A DNA stretch of 64,000 bases, taken from contig NZ_CP102278.1 of the NCBI RefSeq assembly GCF_025149915.1, positions 310,001 through 374,000 of the forward strand, given 5' to 3'. The DNA is from Coprococcus eutactus. Its GTDB lineage: Bacteria; Bacillota; Clostridia; Lachnospirales; Lachnospiraceae. Below the pieces are notes generated by a model. It saw only the letters and a program-made list of their open reading frames with translations. It made no database searches and was not told the origin of the DNA. How positions within the stretch are numbered: position 1 is the stretch's first letter; each line of letters starts with the position of its first letter. Both the position numbers and the translations under genes were made by a program. Shown in pieces: positions 1 through 10,282 of this stretch.

Positions 1-798
1 TCCAAGCTGAAAAAGGCCAGGACAGATCTTGAGAATACGGAGCCGTATTTCTACACACTTCAGGTTGCCCTTGCCAGAATGCTCAGACATGTTCCTGAGA
101 TGGAGCACTTGTACTTCGACAGTAGAGAGGGAATCAAGGAAGAGGACAGAAGACGTGGATATCTTGTGATCACCGCCGATAAAGGTATGGCAGGAGCTTA
201 CAACCACAATGTAATCAAAATAGCTGAGCAGGAGCTTGCAGCCCACCCGAACAGTGAGCTGTATGTAGTCGGCCAGGTTGGAAGACACTACTTCGCCAAG
301 AAGGGAGTGCCTATAGATATACATTTCCAGTATACAGCGCAGAATCCTAGTCTTCACAGAGCCAGAGTCATAGCGGACAAGATGCTTGAAAACTATGAGA
401 ACGGCGATATAGATGAAGTATACATCATATATACCAACATGAAGAGCAGTGTGGTCGTGGAGCCACAGATGATACAGCTTCTCCCTATGAAGAGAACTGA
501 CTTCGCAGGCGTTCCTGCGGATGTGTTCCACGAGGAGATCACCATGGAGCCTTCACCTAAGGCGGTGCTTGACCGAATCGTGCCAAACTGCGTCATGGGA
601 TATATATACGGTGCTTTGGTAGAGTCCTTCTGCAGTGAGCAGAACAGCCGAATGATGGCGATGGACTCAGCCACAAAGAGTGCCAAGGAGATGCTAGATG
701 ATCTCAATATCAAATACAACAGAGCAAGGCAGGCAGCCATAACCCAGGAGATCACCGAGATCGCCGGTGGCGCCAGAGCTCAAAAAGATAGAAGTTAA
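1..798 (+). CDS. atpG: F1 ATP synthase gamma subunit, 5' end outside window
   Basis: The frame is open from base 1, so the start lies upstream of the window; about 265 residues are present. Gamma is the central rotor shaft of F1, turning inside the alpha3beta3 ring on the cytoplasmic face and coupling proton or sodium flow to ATP synthesis. The middle carries the family's Rossmann-like part (YLVITADKGMAGAYNHNV) and the C-terminus has the long helix (NSRMMAMDSATKSAKEML, then NRARQAAITQEITEI) that is the gamma signature. atpD and atpC follow in the usual F1 order. Identification is secure; only the N-terminus is missing. Confidence 0.97.
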   Translation, partial: SKLKKARTDLENTEPYFYTLQVALARMLRHVPEMEHLYFDSREGIKEEDRRRGYLVITADKGMAGAYNHNVIKIAEQELAAHPNSELYVVGQVGRHYFAKKGVPIDIHFQYTAQNPSLHRARVIADKMLENYENGDIDEVYIIYTNMKSSVVVEPQMIQLLPMKRTDFAGVPADVFHEEITMEPSPKAVLDRIVPNCVMGYIYGALVESFCSEQNSRMMAMDSATKSAKEMLDDLNIKYNRARQAAITQEITEIAGGARAQKDRS

Positions 799-813
799 TT
801 TATATATGTAGAT

Positions 814-2438
<1,625 letters not shown>

Positions 2439-2491
2439 ATATCAGAGGATATCAGCAGACATCAACAGATATCAGAAAAGGAAGTGCATAG

Positions 2492-2896
2492 ATGAATACA
2501 TTTTATCTGAGAGTTATTTCCAGCAATAAGATATTCTTCGACGGCCGGGCAGAGAAAATAGTTCTTCCACTTGAAGATGGAGAGAAAGCGGTTCTTGCAC
2601 ATCATGAGAATATGGTCATAGCTACCAGCATAGGAGAGATCAGGATCACCACCAGTAAAGGTGAGCAGGTCATAGGTGTTGTGGGCGAAGGCTTTGTTCA
2701 GATAGTAAATAACCGAGTTGTCCTTATCGTGGATTCCGCAGAGAAACCGGAGGATATCGACAGAGTCAGAGCCAATGAGGCGAAGATCAGAGCGGAAGAG
2801 AGACTCAGACAGAAAGAGAGTCTGAAAGAATACAAGCAGAGCGAGGCATCCCTTGCGCGTGCTCTCACGAGGCTCAAGGTAACAGAAAAGGTGTAG
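2492..2896 (+). CDS. atpC: F1 ATP synthase epsilon subunit
   Basis: Epsilon is the small F1 stalk subunit that binds gamma and restrains ATP hydrolysis. The 134-residue product has the N-terminal beta-sandwich (TFYLRVISSNKIFFDGRAEK, AVLAHHENMVIATSIGEIRI) and a C-terminal helical hairpin (NEAKIRAEERLRQKESLKEY), at normal family length. The ribosome site is AAAAGGAAG just before the ATG. It lies 53 nt after atpD; the gap holds several near copies of atatcag. It is the last gene of the atp operon, followed by a hairpin element and a terminator. Confidence 0.96.
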   Translation: MNTFYLRVISSNKIFFDGRAEKIVLPLEDGEKAVLAHHENMVIATSIGEIRITTSKGEQVIGVVGEGFVQIVNNRVVLIVDSAEKPEDIDRVRANEAKIRAEERLRQKESLKEYKQSEASLARALTRLKVTEKV

Positions 2897-2897
2897 T

Positions 2898-3054
2898 GCG
2901 CAAAAGGGAAAACAAGCGGTTATGCGAAGTGAAACGAGCATGACCATTTGATTTTCCCTTGCGCCTACAACGAGAAGTCGTTCGGCGGAAGCCGAACACA
3001 GAGCGCGTCAGTGGGACGAAGGCAGAGCGCGTCAGCGCGGGACTTCGCCACCCT
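2898..3054. repeat. hairpin-rich REP-like element after atpC
   Basis: Several inverted repeats are packed into about 155 nt. gcgcaaaagggaaaa (2898-2912) pairs with ttttcccttgcgc (2952-2964) with a 2-nt bulge. gttcggc (2980-2986) pairs with gccgaac (2991-2997) around ggaa. A direct repeat of cagagcgcgtcag occurs twice between 2998 and 3040. The stretch is more GC-rich than the genes around it. It resembles a dispersed intergenic repeat rather than a gene. Confidence 0.5.
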
Positions 3055-3103
3055 AAAAAGGCAGTGTCCACATTGGTGTGATCCAGTGAGACACTGTCTT
3101 TTT
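3055..3103 (+). terminator. Rho-independent terminator of the atp operon
   Basis: aaaaaggcagtgtc (3055-3068) pairs with gacactgtcttttt (3090-3103), allowing one G-T pair, and the stem runs directly into a T-run. It is placed as the transcript end for atpC. Confidence 0.85.
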
Positions 3104-3177
3104 ATATGTGGTAGATTATTGATAAAAGCTCATCATTTACCTAAAAGTTCAATCTGACACAATGAAAAAAATGTTAC

Positions 3178-3206
3178 TTGACAACTTTTATCTTTGTTGA
3201 GAAAAT
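3178..3206 (+). promoter_or_regulatory. candidate sigma-A promoter for the acyltransferase gene
   Basis: A perfect -35 box TTGACA (3178-3183) is followed after 17 nt by GAAAAT (3201-3206), a four-of-six match to the -10 consensus. It lies about 90 nt upstream of the next start codon and just after the atp terminator. The weak -10 lowers confidence. Confidence 0.4.
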
Positions 3207-3295
3207 ATTAAGATAGTATATGGTAAATTTATGAAAAAGAGTACGTGTGCATGTATGTGCACACATTTTTGAGTTAAAAGGTATTTGAGGTATTT

Positions 3296-4021
3296 ATGTT
3301 AAGATTTATTTGGGTAATAGTTTCGTGCATTTTTCTGATCATGTACTATGTGCCAAAGATGTCGTATTATGCAAGACACCCGGAGAAATATAGTGAGGAC
3401 ATATGCTATCAGATGGCCCAGGTTATGTGTAATCATGTGAGACATCGCGCATTTATCAAGACGGTGGCAACGGGTATGGAGAACCTTCCGAAGGAGGGCG
3501 GGTACATAATGTATGCCAACCATCAGGGTAAGTATGATGTTCTGGGAGTCATAGTTTCCCATGACAAGCCGATCACGTATGTTATGGATGCCAAGAGATC
3601 TAAGCTGTTCATAGCGAATCAGCTCACAGAACTACTCAAGGCACAGAGACTTGACAAGGAGGACATCAAGCAGCAGGTAAAGGTCATAAATGATGTGTCA
3701 ACGGAGATAAAGGCAGGTAGGAGATATATACTGTTTCCAGAGGGCGGTTACGATCACAGCCATAACGAGTTAAAGGAGTTTATGCCGGGAAGCTTCAAGA
3801 TAGCTAAGAAGGCAAAGTGCCCGATAGTTCCCGTTGTGCTCTATGACTCGTTTAAGCCATTTGAGGGATGGTCGCACAGAAAGGTGACGACCCAGCTGGC
3901 ATTTCTCGAGCCTATTCCCTATGAGGCGATAGCGGACAAGACCACAACAGAGATAAGGGATATGGTCGTGGACAGGATCCAAAAGAAGCTTGATACCATG
4001 GAGACCATGAACTGTTGGTAA
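3296..4021 (+). CDS. 1-acyl-sn-glycerol-3-phosphate acyltransferase family protein
   Basis: The 241-residue product belongs to the PlsC/LPLAT family, which transfers an acyl chain to lysophosphatidate or a related acceptor at the membrane during phospholipid synthesis. The catalytic HX4D motif is NHQGKYD (H76 to D81), the acceptor-site motif is FPEGG (from F147), and a hydrophobic N-terminus (FIWVIVSCIFLIMYYV) should anchor it. Length is typical. The ribosome site is weak (ggtatttgaggt region). A transcript terminator follows at 4102, so it is probably a single-gene unit. The exact acyl acceptor cannot be told from sequence. Confidence 0.88.
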   Translation: MLRFIWVIVSCIFLIMYYVPKMSYYARHPEKYSEDICYQMAQVMCNHVRHRAFIKTVATGMENLPKEGGYIMYANHQGKYDVLGVIVSHDKPITYVMDAKRSKLFIANQLTELLKAQRLDKEDIKQQVKVINDVSTEIKAGRRYILFPEGGYDHSHNELKEFMPGSFKIAKKAKCPIVPVVLYDSFKPFEGWSHRKVTTQLAFLEPIPYEAIADKTTTEIRDMVVDRIQKKLDTMETMNCW

Positions 4022-4101
4022 ACAGATAGCCGGAATGAAGGACAGATATACGATGGTGACGGAAGAGATTTGATATTTTGATATATTGAATATAACGAGA
4101 G

Positions 4102-4138
4102 AAGACAGATCATATAATTGCTATGGTCTGTCTTTTTT
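4102..4138 (+). terminator. Rho-independent terminator
   Basis: aagacagatcata (4102-4114) pairs with tatggtctgtctt (4122-4134), with one wobble pair, and is followed by a T-run to 4138. It ends the acyltransferase transcript. Confidence 0.85.
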
Positions 4139-4165
4139 GTAGGATTTTTATGTAGGTAACTTCAC

Positions 4166-4194
4166 TTGACTATATCAAATCAGGTGAATACAAT
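4166..4194 (+). promoter_or_regulatory. sigma-A promoter upstream of the membrane protein-hydG-hydF run
   Basis: TTGACT (4166-4171), a 17-nt spacer and TACAAT (4189-4194) make a strong vegetative promoter, each box matching consensus at five of six positions. Transcription would begin near 4201, about 37 nt before the start codon at 4238. No other good promoter was seen before hydG. Confidence 0.65.
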
Positions 4195-4237
4195 ATAGAA
4201 AGACATTTTATGATTAAAAAGGATTGGAATTGGAGAT

Positions 4238-4936
4238 ATGGGACAAAGTAATAAAGAGAAGATTAAAGATGCCGACAGACAGGGGGCGTCAGAGAAAGAA
4301 CAGGAAAAGAGAAACAGATTTTTAAAGAAGCTGATAGTTGTGCTTGCCGTGGCAATCGTGGTGACGTTCACGGTGTTTTATGTGATATATTACAGATTTT
4401 CTTATCAGGCGGACAAGCTCACAAAGGAAACTGCCAGAATATACGCATTTGGCGATGGCAGCGAAATGGCAGATCATATCGCGCCGGGTTACATTGAGAA
4501 GTATGAGAGTAAGTCCAAGGTGCTCTCTGTCAGCGACATCCAGGATATATATATAGGCAAGTTCAGAACCTATGTGGATGAGAAGATCGGAGAGATCGAC
4601 AAGATAGAGTGCAAGGTAACCGATATGCAGGCGGTAAGCAATGTTGAGGATCTTCAGCAGGCATTTGAGGATAATGGAGTCAGGAAGGTATCGCAGTACA
4701 GGACTGTTGATGCCGACTGGATAGTGACAAATGAAAATGGCGATGAGGTGACGATCCACATTCAGGAGGCCATACTTAAGTGTGATGATGGCTGGTTTGT
4801 AGATTATGTGCTGCTTCCAGACGAGATAAGTGGAATCGGCTCGCCGGAGGCTGTGGGAGAAGAACAGACATCGGAGTCGGATGGTGTGGATACAGCAGAA
4901 GATACAGCACAGCCGGATGAAGGGGACACAGAATAG
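4238..4936 (+). CDS. membrane-anchored protein of unknown function
   Basis: I do not recognise this 232-residue protein. It has a charged, lysine-rich N-terminus, one membrane segment at about residues 29-50 (KLIVVLAVAIVVTFTVFYVI), then an extracytoplasmic-looking domain of about 150 residues, and a very acidic, low-complexity tail (EQTSESDGVDTAEDTAQPDE). The topology suggests an N-in anchored protein. It lies between a good promoter and hydG and may be co-transcribed with hydG and hydF, but the 105-nt gap to hydG leaves that open. A link to hydrogenase maturation is not shown by the sequence. Confidence 0.7.
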   Translation: MGQSNKEKIKDADRQGASEKEQEKRNRFLKKLIVVLAVAIVVTFTVFYVIYYRFSYQADKLTKETARIYAFGDGSEMADHIAPGYIEKYESKSKVLSVSDIQDIYIGKFRTYVDEKIGEIDKIECKVTDMQAVSNVEDLQQAFEDNGVRKVSQYRTVDADWIVTNENGDEVTIHIQEAILKCDDGWFVDYVLLPDEISGIGSPEAVGEEQTSESDGVDTAEDTAQPDEGDTE

Positions 4937-5041
4937 TCATATGATGCGGATGAGACCGTGGATACGGAATAGACAGAATGAGGACTTTTACTAGTTTAGA
5001 TATATGTACAGTGTGCATTTGATTGGAAGAGCATACAGTAT

Positions 5042-6481
5042 ATGAGAAAGAAGGCAGAAGGAATGTATGATGTGAGATCCATGAAGGCGGAGGACTTCAT
5101 AGATGACGCAGAGATCAGGGAGACTCTTGATTATGCGGACAGGAACAAGGACAATGTGGAGCTCATAGACTCTATAATAGAGAAGGCAAAGCTCAGGAAG
5201 GGGCTGACACACAGGGAGGCATCGGTGCTCCTCGCATGTGAGATGCCAGACAAAACAGCAGAGATCTGTGATCTGGCTGAACAGATAAAGAAGGATTTCT
5301 ATGGCAACAGGATAGTCATGTTTGCGCCGCTATATCTGTCGAATTACTGTGTAAATGGCTGTGTATATTGTCCGTATCACATTAAGAACAAGCATATTGC
5401 CAGAAAGAAGCTCTCACAGGATGAGGTGAGACGAGAGGTAATTGCATTACAGGATATGGGACACAAGAGACTTGCCATAGAGGCAGGTGAGGATCCTCAG
5501 ATGAATCCAATAGAGTACATTCTTGAGTGTATAGACACCATTTACAGCATCAGACACAAGAACGGTGCCATAAGGCGAGTAAATGTGAATATAGCTGCCA
5601 CCACAGTGGAGAATTACAGAAAACTCCATGAGGCAGGCATAGGAACATATATATTGTTCCAGGAGACATACGATAAGGATGCTTATGAAAAGCTTCATCC
5701 GTACGGACCGAAGCATGACTATGCTTATCATACAGAGGCTATGGACCGTGCCATGGAGGGCGGAATAGACGATGTTGGATTGGGTGTGCTCTTTGGTCTG
5801 GACAAGTACAGATATGAATTTGCCGGACTTCTCATGCATGCAGAGCATCTTGAGGCAGTTCACGGCGTCGGACCACACACCATAAGTGTTCCAAGAGTAA
5901 AGAAGGCGGATGACATCGATCCGGATGCGTTTGACAATGGAATAAGTGATGATATTTTCTGTAAGATCGCGGCGTGCATCAGGATAGCAGTTCCGTACAC
6001 GGGCATGATCATTTCTACGAGAGAGAATCCCAAGGTGAGGGATGAGATCATAAGACTTGGCGTGTCACAGATAAGCGGAGGCTCCAAGACCAGCGTGGGT
6101 GGCTATTATGAGCCGGAGCCGGAGGATGAGAAGTCGGAGCAGTTTGATGTCAGCGATACAAGAACCTTGGATCAGGTCGTGAACTGGCTTATGACGAAGG
6201 GGTATATCCCATCGTTTTGTACGGCATGCTACAGGGAGGGAAGAACCGGAGACAGGTTCATGAGCCTTTGCAAGAGTGGTCAGATACAGAACTGTTGCCA
6301 TCCAAATGCTCTTATGACGTTGGAGGAATATCTGGTGGATTACGCATCACCTGAGACTGCGGAGCTTGGACGGAGGCTTATACAGGACGAGCTTAAGAAC
6401 ATTCCAAATGAAAAGGTCAGACAGATAGTGGTTGAGAGACTTGACAGGATAAAACATGGGGACAGAGATTTCAGGTTCTAA
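5042..6481 (+). CDS. hydG: [FeFe]-hydrogenase H-cluster maturase HydG (radical SAM)
   Basis: HydG is a radical-SAM tyrosine lyase that makes the CO and CN ligands, delivered as an Fe(CO)2(CN) unit, for the H-cluster of [FeFe]-hydrogenase. The 479-residue product has the radical-SAM cysteine motif CVNGCVYC (C103, C107, C110). Near the C-terminus it has the second cluster motif FCTACYREGRTGD...LCKSG, which separates HydG from the related ThiH. Length is typical. hydF follows 74 nt downstream. hydE and the hydrogenase itself are not in the window. The presence of hydG and hydF implies a fermentative, hydrogen-producing anaerobe. Confidence 0.96.
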   Translation: MRKKAEGMYDVRSMKAEDFIDDAEIRETLDYADRNKDNVELIDSIIEKAKLRKGLTHREASVLLACEMPDKTAEICDLAEQIKKDFYGNRIVMFAPLYLSNYCVNGCVYCPYHIKNKHIARKKLSQDEVRREVIALQDMGHKRLAIEAGEDPQMNPIEYILECIDTIYSIRHKNGAIRRVNVNIAATTVENYRKLHEAGIGTYILFQETYDKDAYEKLHPYGPKHDYAYHTEAMDRAMEGGIDDVGLGVLFGLDKYRYEFAGLLMHAEHLEAVHGVGPHTISVPRVKKADDIDPDAFDNGISDDIFCKIAACIRIAVPYTGMIISTRENPKVRDEIIRLGVSQISGGSKTSVGGYYEPEPEDEKSEQFDVSDTRTLDQVVNWLMTKGYIPSFCTACYREGRTGDRFMSLCKSGQIQNCCHPNALMTLEEYLVDYASPETAELGRRLIQDELKNIPNEKVRQIVVERLDRIKHGDRDFRF

Positions 6482-6555
6482 CATGGATGTGGACACCCAC
6501 ATATGTGTGTGATGTACGTGATGTTCAGACAAACCAGAAAACAGGAGGCTCGGAA

Positions 6556-7896
6556 ATGGGACTTAACGATACGCCATCGGCGAACAGAGTGCATATAGGA
6601 TTCTTCGGCTGCAGGAATGCGGGCAAATCAAGCCTTGTGAATGCGGTCACGGGACAGAGTCTGGCGGTGGTGTCCGATGTGGCTGGAACGACCACGGATC
6701 CAGTGTATAAGTCAATGGAGCTTCTGCCCCTTGGACCGGTAGTCATAGTGGACACGCCAGGAATAGACGATGCCGGAAGTCTTGGAGAACTCAGGGTGGC
6801 AAAGACCAGACAGGTGCTGTCAAAGGTTGATGTGGCGGTGCTTGTGGTGGATGCAACCGCGGATATGCCGCAGGCGGACAGAGAACTTCTCGATCTGTTC
6901 CATGAGAAGAATATAAATCATATAATTGCATACAATAAGAGCGATGCTTCACAAGAGCTGATGGCAAAATGTGGCTTGACCGACGAGACGGGCAGCTCAA
7001 TTTGGGTTAGTGCGGAAAAGGGATATGGAATACATGAGCTTAAGGAACTGATAGGAAAGCTGACTACAACGGATACCATGACAAAAATGCTTGTGGGAGA
7101 TCTGCTTAGCCCTGGTGATGTGGTCGTGCTTGTTATACCGATAGATTCCGCGGCTCCAAAGGGAAGACTTATCCTTCCGCAGCAGCAGGTTATAAGGGAT
7201 GTACTTGAGGCAGGAGCGATATCAGTTGTGTGCCGTGACATGGAGCTTGCTGACACGTTGGAGAGATTTGGCAGTCAGGTATCGATGGTCATAACGGATT
7301 CCCAGGCATTTGGAAAGGTGATGAAGATAGTGCCTGAAGACATCTATATGACGTCATTTTCAATACTTATGGCGAGGTTTAAGGGCCAGCTTCAAATGGC
7401 GGTTTTGGGGGCACATGTTCTGGATGAGCTGAGAGATGAAGGTGGCATAGAAATTATGGCAAAGATCGGGGCTACGGAGAATGATCGGTCTGAGAGCGAG
7501 TCATCAAAGAGCGAGTCTGTCGGCAGTGTGACAGGGAAAGAAGCTGTAGACACAAAAAGAAATATTCCGAGAGTCTTGATAGCCGAGGGCTGCACCCATC
7601 ATAGACAATGTGATGACATAGGAACGGTCAAGCTTCCGGGATGGATAAGAAACTACACGGGGCTTGAGCCTGAGTTTACATTTGTCAGTGGAACGGAGTT
7701 CCCGGATGATCTGACAGGATATGACCTGATCATCCACTGCGGAGGGTGCATGCTAAATGAGAGAGAGATGAAGAACAGGCAGCAAATGGCGCAGCAGCAG
7801 GGAGTTCCTATGACAAATTATGGAACGGCTATAGCGCATATGAATGGTATCCTGGAGCGGAGTCTCAGGGTATTTAACGGCATATACGATAATTGA
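6556..7896 (+). CDS. hydF: [FeFe]-hydrogenase H-cluster maturation GTPase HydF
   Basis: HydF is the scaffold GTPase that receives the H-cluster precursor and passes it to apo-hydrogenase. The 446-residue product has the G1 loop GCRNAGKS (residues 18-25), the G3 motif DTPG and the G4 motif NKSD. The C-terminal iron-sulfur ligands are CTH and, about 50 residues later, HCGGC, the pattern expected for HydF. The ATG at 6556 is chosen because ACAGGAGG (6541-6548) lies 8 nt upstream; the longer open frame back to 6487 has no such site. A Ser/Glu-rich insert (SESESSKSESV) precedes the cluster domain. Confidence 0.95.
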   Translation: MGLNDTPSANRVHIGFFGCRNAGKSSLVNAVTGQSLAVVSDVAGTTTDPVYKSMELLPLGPVVIVDTPGIDDAGSLGELRVAKTRQVLSKVDVAVLVVDATADMPQADRELLDLFHEKNINHIIAYNKSDASQELMAKCGLTDETGSSIWVSAEKGYGIHELKELIGKLTTTDTMTKMLVGDLLSPGDVVVLVIPIDSAAPKGRLILPQQQVIRDVLEAGAISVVCRDMELADTLERFGSQVSMVITDSQAFGKVMKIVPEDIYMTSFSILMARFKGQLQMAVLGAHVLDELRDEGGIEIMAKIGATENDRSESESSKSESVGSVTGKEAVDTKRNIPRVLIAEGCTHHRQCDDIGTVKLPGWIRNYTGLEPEFTFVSGTEFPDDLTGYDLIIHCGGCMLNEREMKNRQQMAQQQGVPMTNYGTAIAHMNGILERSLRVFNGIYDN

Positions 7897-7962
7897 TGCA
7901 GAAAACAAAAGGGCAGTTCAGTTGATGTTAATACCGCCGGGCGGCGGAAGAATGGAGATCAT

Positions 7963-8877
7963 ATGGCGAAGACAGGATTGGTACTTGAGGGCGGAGGACA
8001 GAGAGGTATATATACCGCAGGTGTTCTGGACGTTTTTATGGATAATGATATAGAGGTGGATGGTGTGATCGGTGTGTCTGCCGGGGCGATACATGGACTC
8101 TCCTATGTGACAAGACAGAGAGGCCGAAATATGAGATACAATATGAAGTACAGGAATAACAAGCATTACATGAGTATGTATTCGCTCATAACAACGGGAG
8201 ATATATGTGACGAGCAGTTCTGCTACCATGATATCCCAGAGAGATTGGATCCTCTGGATTATGACGCATTTGTGGCAAATCCAACCAGATTCTATGTCGG
8301 CTGTTCCAATCTTGAGACAGGCGAGGCCGAGTATCTCGAGTGCACAGATATGCGTAACCCCGCGGATGTGAATAAGGTCAGGGCATCGGCATCGCTGCCA
8401 CTTATATCTAATACGGTAGAGGTCGATGGGATGAAGCTGCTTGACGGCGGAGTGTCGGACAGCATCCCGATATTTGCGTTCAGAAGAATGGGCTATAGAA
8501 GAAATATAGTGATCCTCACAAGACCTAAGGGTTACAGAAAAGGTCCGGACAGGATGCTCAGGCTGGAAGCAGGGAGATACAGGGAATATCCGGAATTTGT
8601 CAGAAGGTGCCATATGAGGCATTTGTACTATAATAAGACTCTTGATAAGCTGGAGGAGCTTGAAAAGCAGGGAGACACTCTGATAATCAGACCGAGTCAG
8701 ACTATAGAGATATCAAGACTTGAGAAGAAACCGGAGATGATTGAGGCTATGTATGAGCTGGGTGTGTATGATGCAAAAGAGAAATTACAACAGGTGAAAG
8801 AATTTCTCAGGGAAAGCAGGGAAGATGCACATGGACAGGCAGAGAAACAGACAGCTGTCACAGAGGAAGAACGATAA
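7963..8877 (+). CDS. patatin-like phospholipase
   Basis: The 304-residue protein is a bacterial patatin (RssA/YjjU type), a serine lipid acyl hydrolase with a Ser-Asp dyad. It shows the oxyanion loop LEGGGQRGIYTAGVLDVF at the N-terminus, the nucleophile elbow GVSAG with S39, and the catalytic aspartate in LLDGGVSDSIP (D161). No signal peptide is present, so it should act inside the cell. The start at 7963 follows a GGAGA site. The natural substrate is unknown. The following MATE gene begins very close to or within its 3' end. Confidence 0.88.
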   Translation: MAKTGLVLEGGGQRGIYTAGVLDVFMDNDIEVDGVIGVSAGAIHGLSYVTRQRGRNMRYNMKYRNNKHYMSMYSLITTGDICDEQFCYHDIPERLDPLDYDAFVANPTRFYVGCSNLETGEAEYLECTDMRNPADVNKVRASASLPLISNTVEVDGMKLLDGGVSDSIPIFAFRRMGYRRNIVILTRPKGYRKGPDRMLRLEAGRYREYPEFVRRCHMRHLYYNKTLDKLEELEKQGDTLIIRPSQTIEISRLEKKPEMIEAMYELGVYDAKEKLQQVKEFLRESREDAHGQAEKQTAVTEEER

Positions 8878-8902
8878 ATATAACACACTTATACTCTCTG
8901 GG

Positions 8903-10282
8903 ATGGAGATCCCGGATAGCGTATATACACAAAAGAAGGCACAGGAGAATCAGAGCAAAATGGCTGAGACTCCGGTGCCTTCTCTTATTTTATCGCTCTC
9001 GGTGTCAACGGTCATCACTATGCTCGTGGCGACCACGTACAATATCGTAGCCACTTATTTTGTGGCGGATCTCGGCGAGTCTGCTGTTGCGGCGGTGGGG
9101 CTCATGTTCTCAGTCATGGCACTTATCCAGGCTGTAGGCTATACCTGGGGGATGGGTGCGGGCAGTGAGATCGCAAGGCTCCTCGGGCAGCAGAATAAAA
9201 GGGCGGCAGAGCAGACTCTGGCGACGGCGCTTGCGGGTGGTGTGGTGTCAGGGGTAGTCTTGGCTGTGATATTTGGCATATTCAGATCAGAAATTGTAAG
9301 TCTGCTTGGAGCAACGGACACGAGTCAGGAATTGGCGGAGCAGTATGGAATATATATTATGATGGGCGCGCCGGTGATGTGCGGAGCATATGTGCTCAAC
9401 AATGCTCTGAGAGCGGAGGGGCAGCCGTACCTTGCACTCATGGGAATAGTTGCCGGAGGCGTGACAAATGCTGTACTGGATTATGTTCTTATAAAGGTGC
9501 TGGGATTTGGGATAGGAGCTGCAGGGATCGCCACATTTGCTGGGCAGGCAGTGAGTCTGGTTATCATGTATGCATGCGTCAGGGCCAGATTCAGCATGGT
9601 CAGGCTGCACATAGGTTATCTGTGGAAATTCAAGGGTGTAGTGCAGGTCATCAGGATCGGTATGCCTTCTTTCCTGAGACAAGGACTTATGTGCGTTGCG
9701 GCTGTTTTGCTGAGCCGGAGCTGCCGGCGGTATGGGGACACGGCACTTGCCAATATAACGGTGGCAAATAAGATTTTTGCGGTCGTATTTGCCGTTCTTG
9801 TGGGATATGGGCAGGGATTTGCACCTGTGTGCGGGTTTGCGTATGGAGCTAAGACGTACAGAAGAGTCAAAAGATCTCTGAATTTCACCATGGCGACTTC
9901 GGTGGTGTTCATGGTGATGGTGGGAGGAATGTCATATCTGTGGGCAGACAGGCTGTGCGGAGTATTTATGGAAGATGCCGGTCTTGCGGCTTTTTCCCTG
10001 AGGGCGCATGCTGTATCTATGCCGTTTTCGGCGGTATGTCTTGTGATGGGAATGTACTATCAGGCTCTGGGAGCATATGGAAAGGCCACACTTATATCCG
10101 CCCTGAGACAGGGGGTTTTCTTTATCCCCCTCATATGGCTGCTGCCAGTCTGGTATGGCGAACATGGTGTGGCTGTAGTTCAGGCTGCCGCGGATATGTT
10201 GTCCGGCATCACGGCCTTGGTGTTCTGGTTTATCTGTCAGAGGACCTTCCGTACACAAATGAAAAATAGTCAGTGCCGATGA
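8903..10282 (+). CDS. MATE family multidrug/metabolite exporter
   Basis: The product (459 residues from the ATG at 8903) is a polytopic membrane transporter with about twelve hydrophobic segments and MATE-type sequence, for example the N-terminal TPVPSLILSLSVSTVITML and GYTWGMGAGSEIARLLGQ. Members export cationic drugs or metabolites using a sodium or proton gradient. The start is uncertain: the frame is open from 8825, overlapping the patatin gene, and neither start has a strong ribosome site. Its 3' end overlaps the convergent LTA-synthase-like gene by 53 nt. Confidence 0.88.
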   Translation: MEIPDSVYTQKKAQENQSKMAETPVPSLILSLSVSTVITMLVATTYNIVATYFVADLGESAVAAVGLMFSVMALIQAVGYTWGMGAGSEIARLLGQQNKRAAEQTLATALAGGVVSGVVLAVIFGIFRSEIVSLLGATDTSQELAEQYGIYIMMGAPVMCGAYVLNNALRAEGQPYLALMGIVAGGVTNAVLDYVLIKVLGFGIGAAGIATFAGQAVSLVIMYACVRARFSMVRLHIGYLWKFKGVVQVIRIGMPSFLRQGLMCVAAVLLSRSCRRYGDTALANITVANKIFAVVFAVLVGYGQGFAPVCGFAYGAKTYRRVKRSLNFTMATSVVFMVMVGGMSYLWADRLCGVFMEDAGLAAFSLRAHAVSMPFSAVCLVMGMYYQALGAYGKATLISALRQGVFFIPLIWLLPVWYGEHGVAVVQAAADMLSGITALVFWFICQRTFRTQMKNSQCR

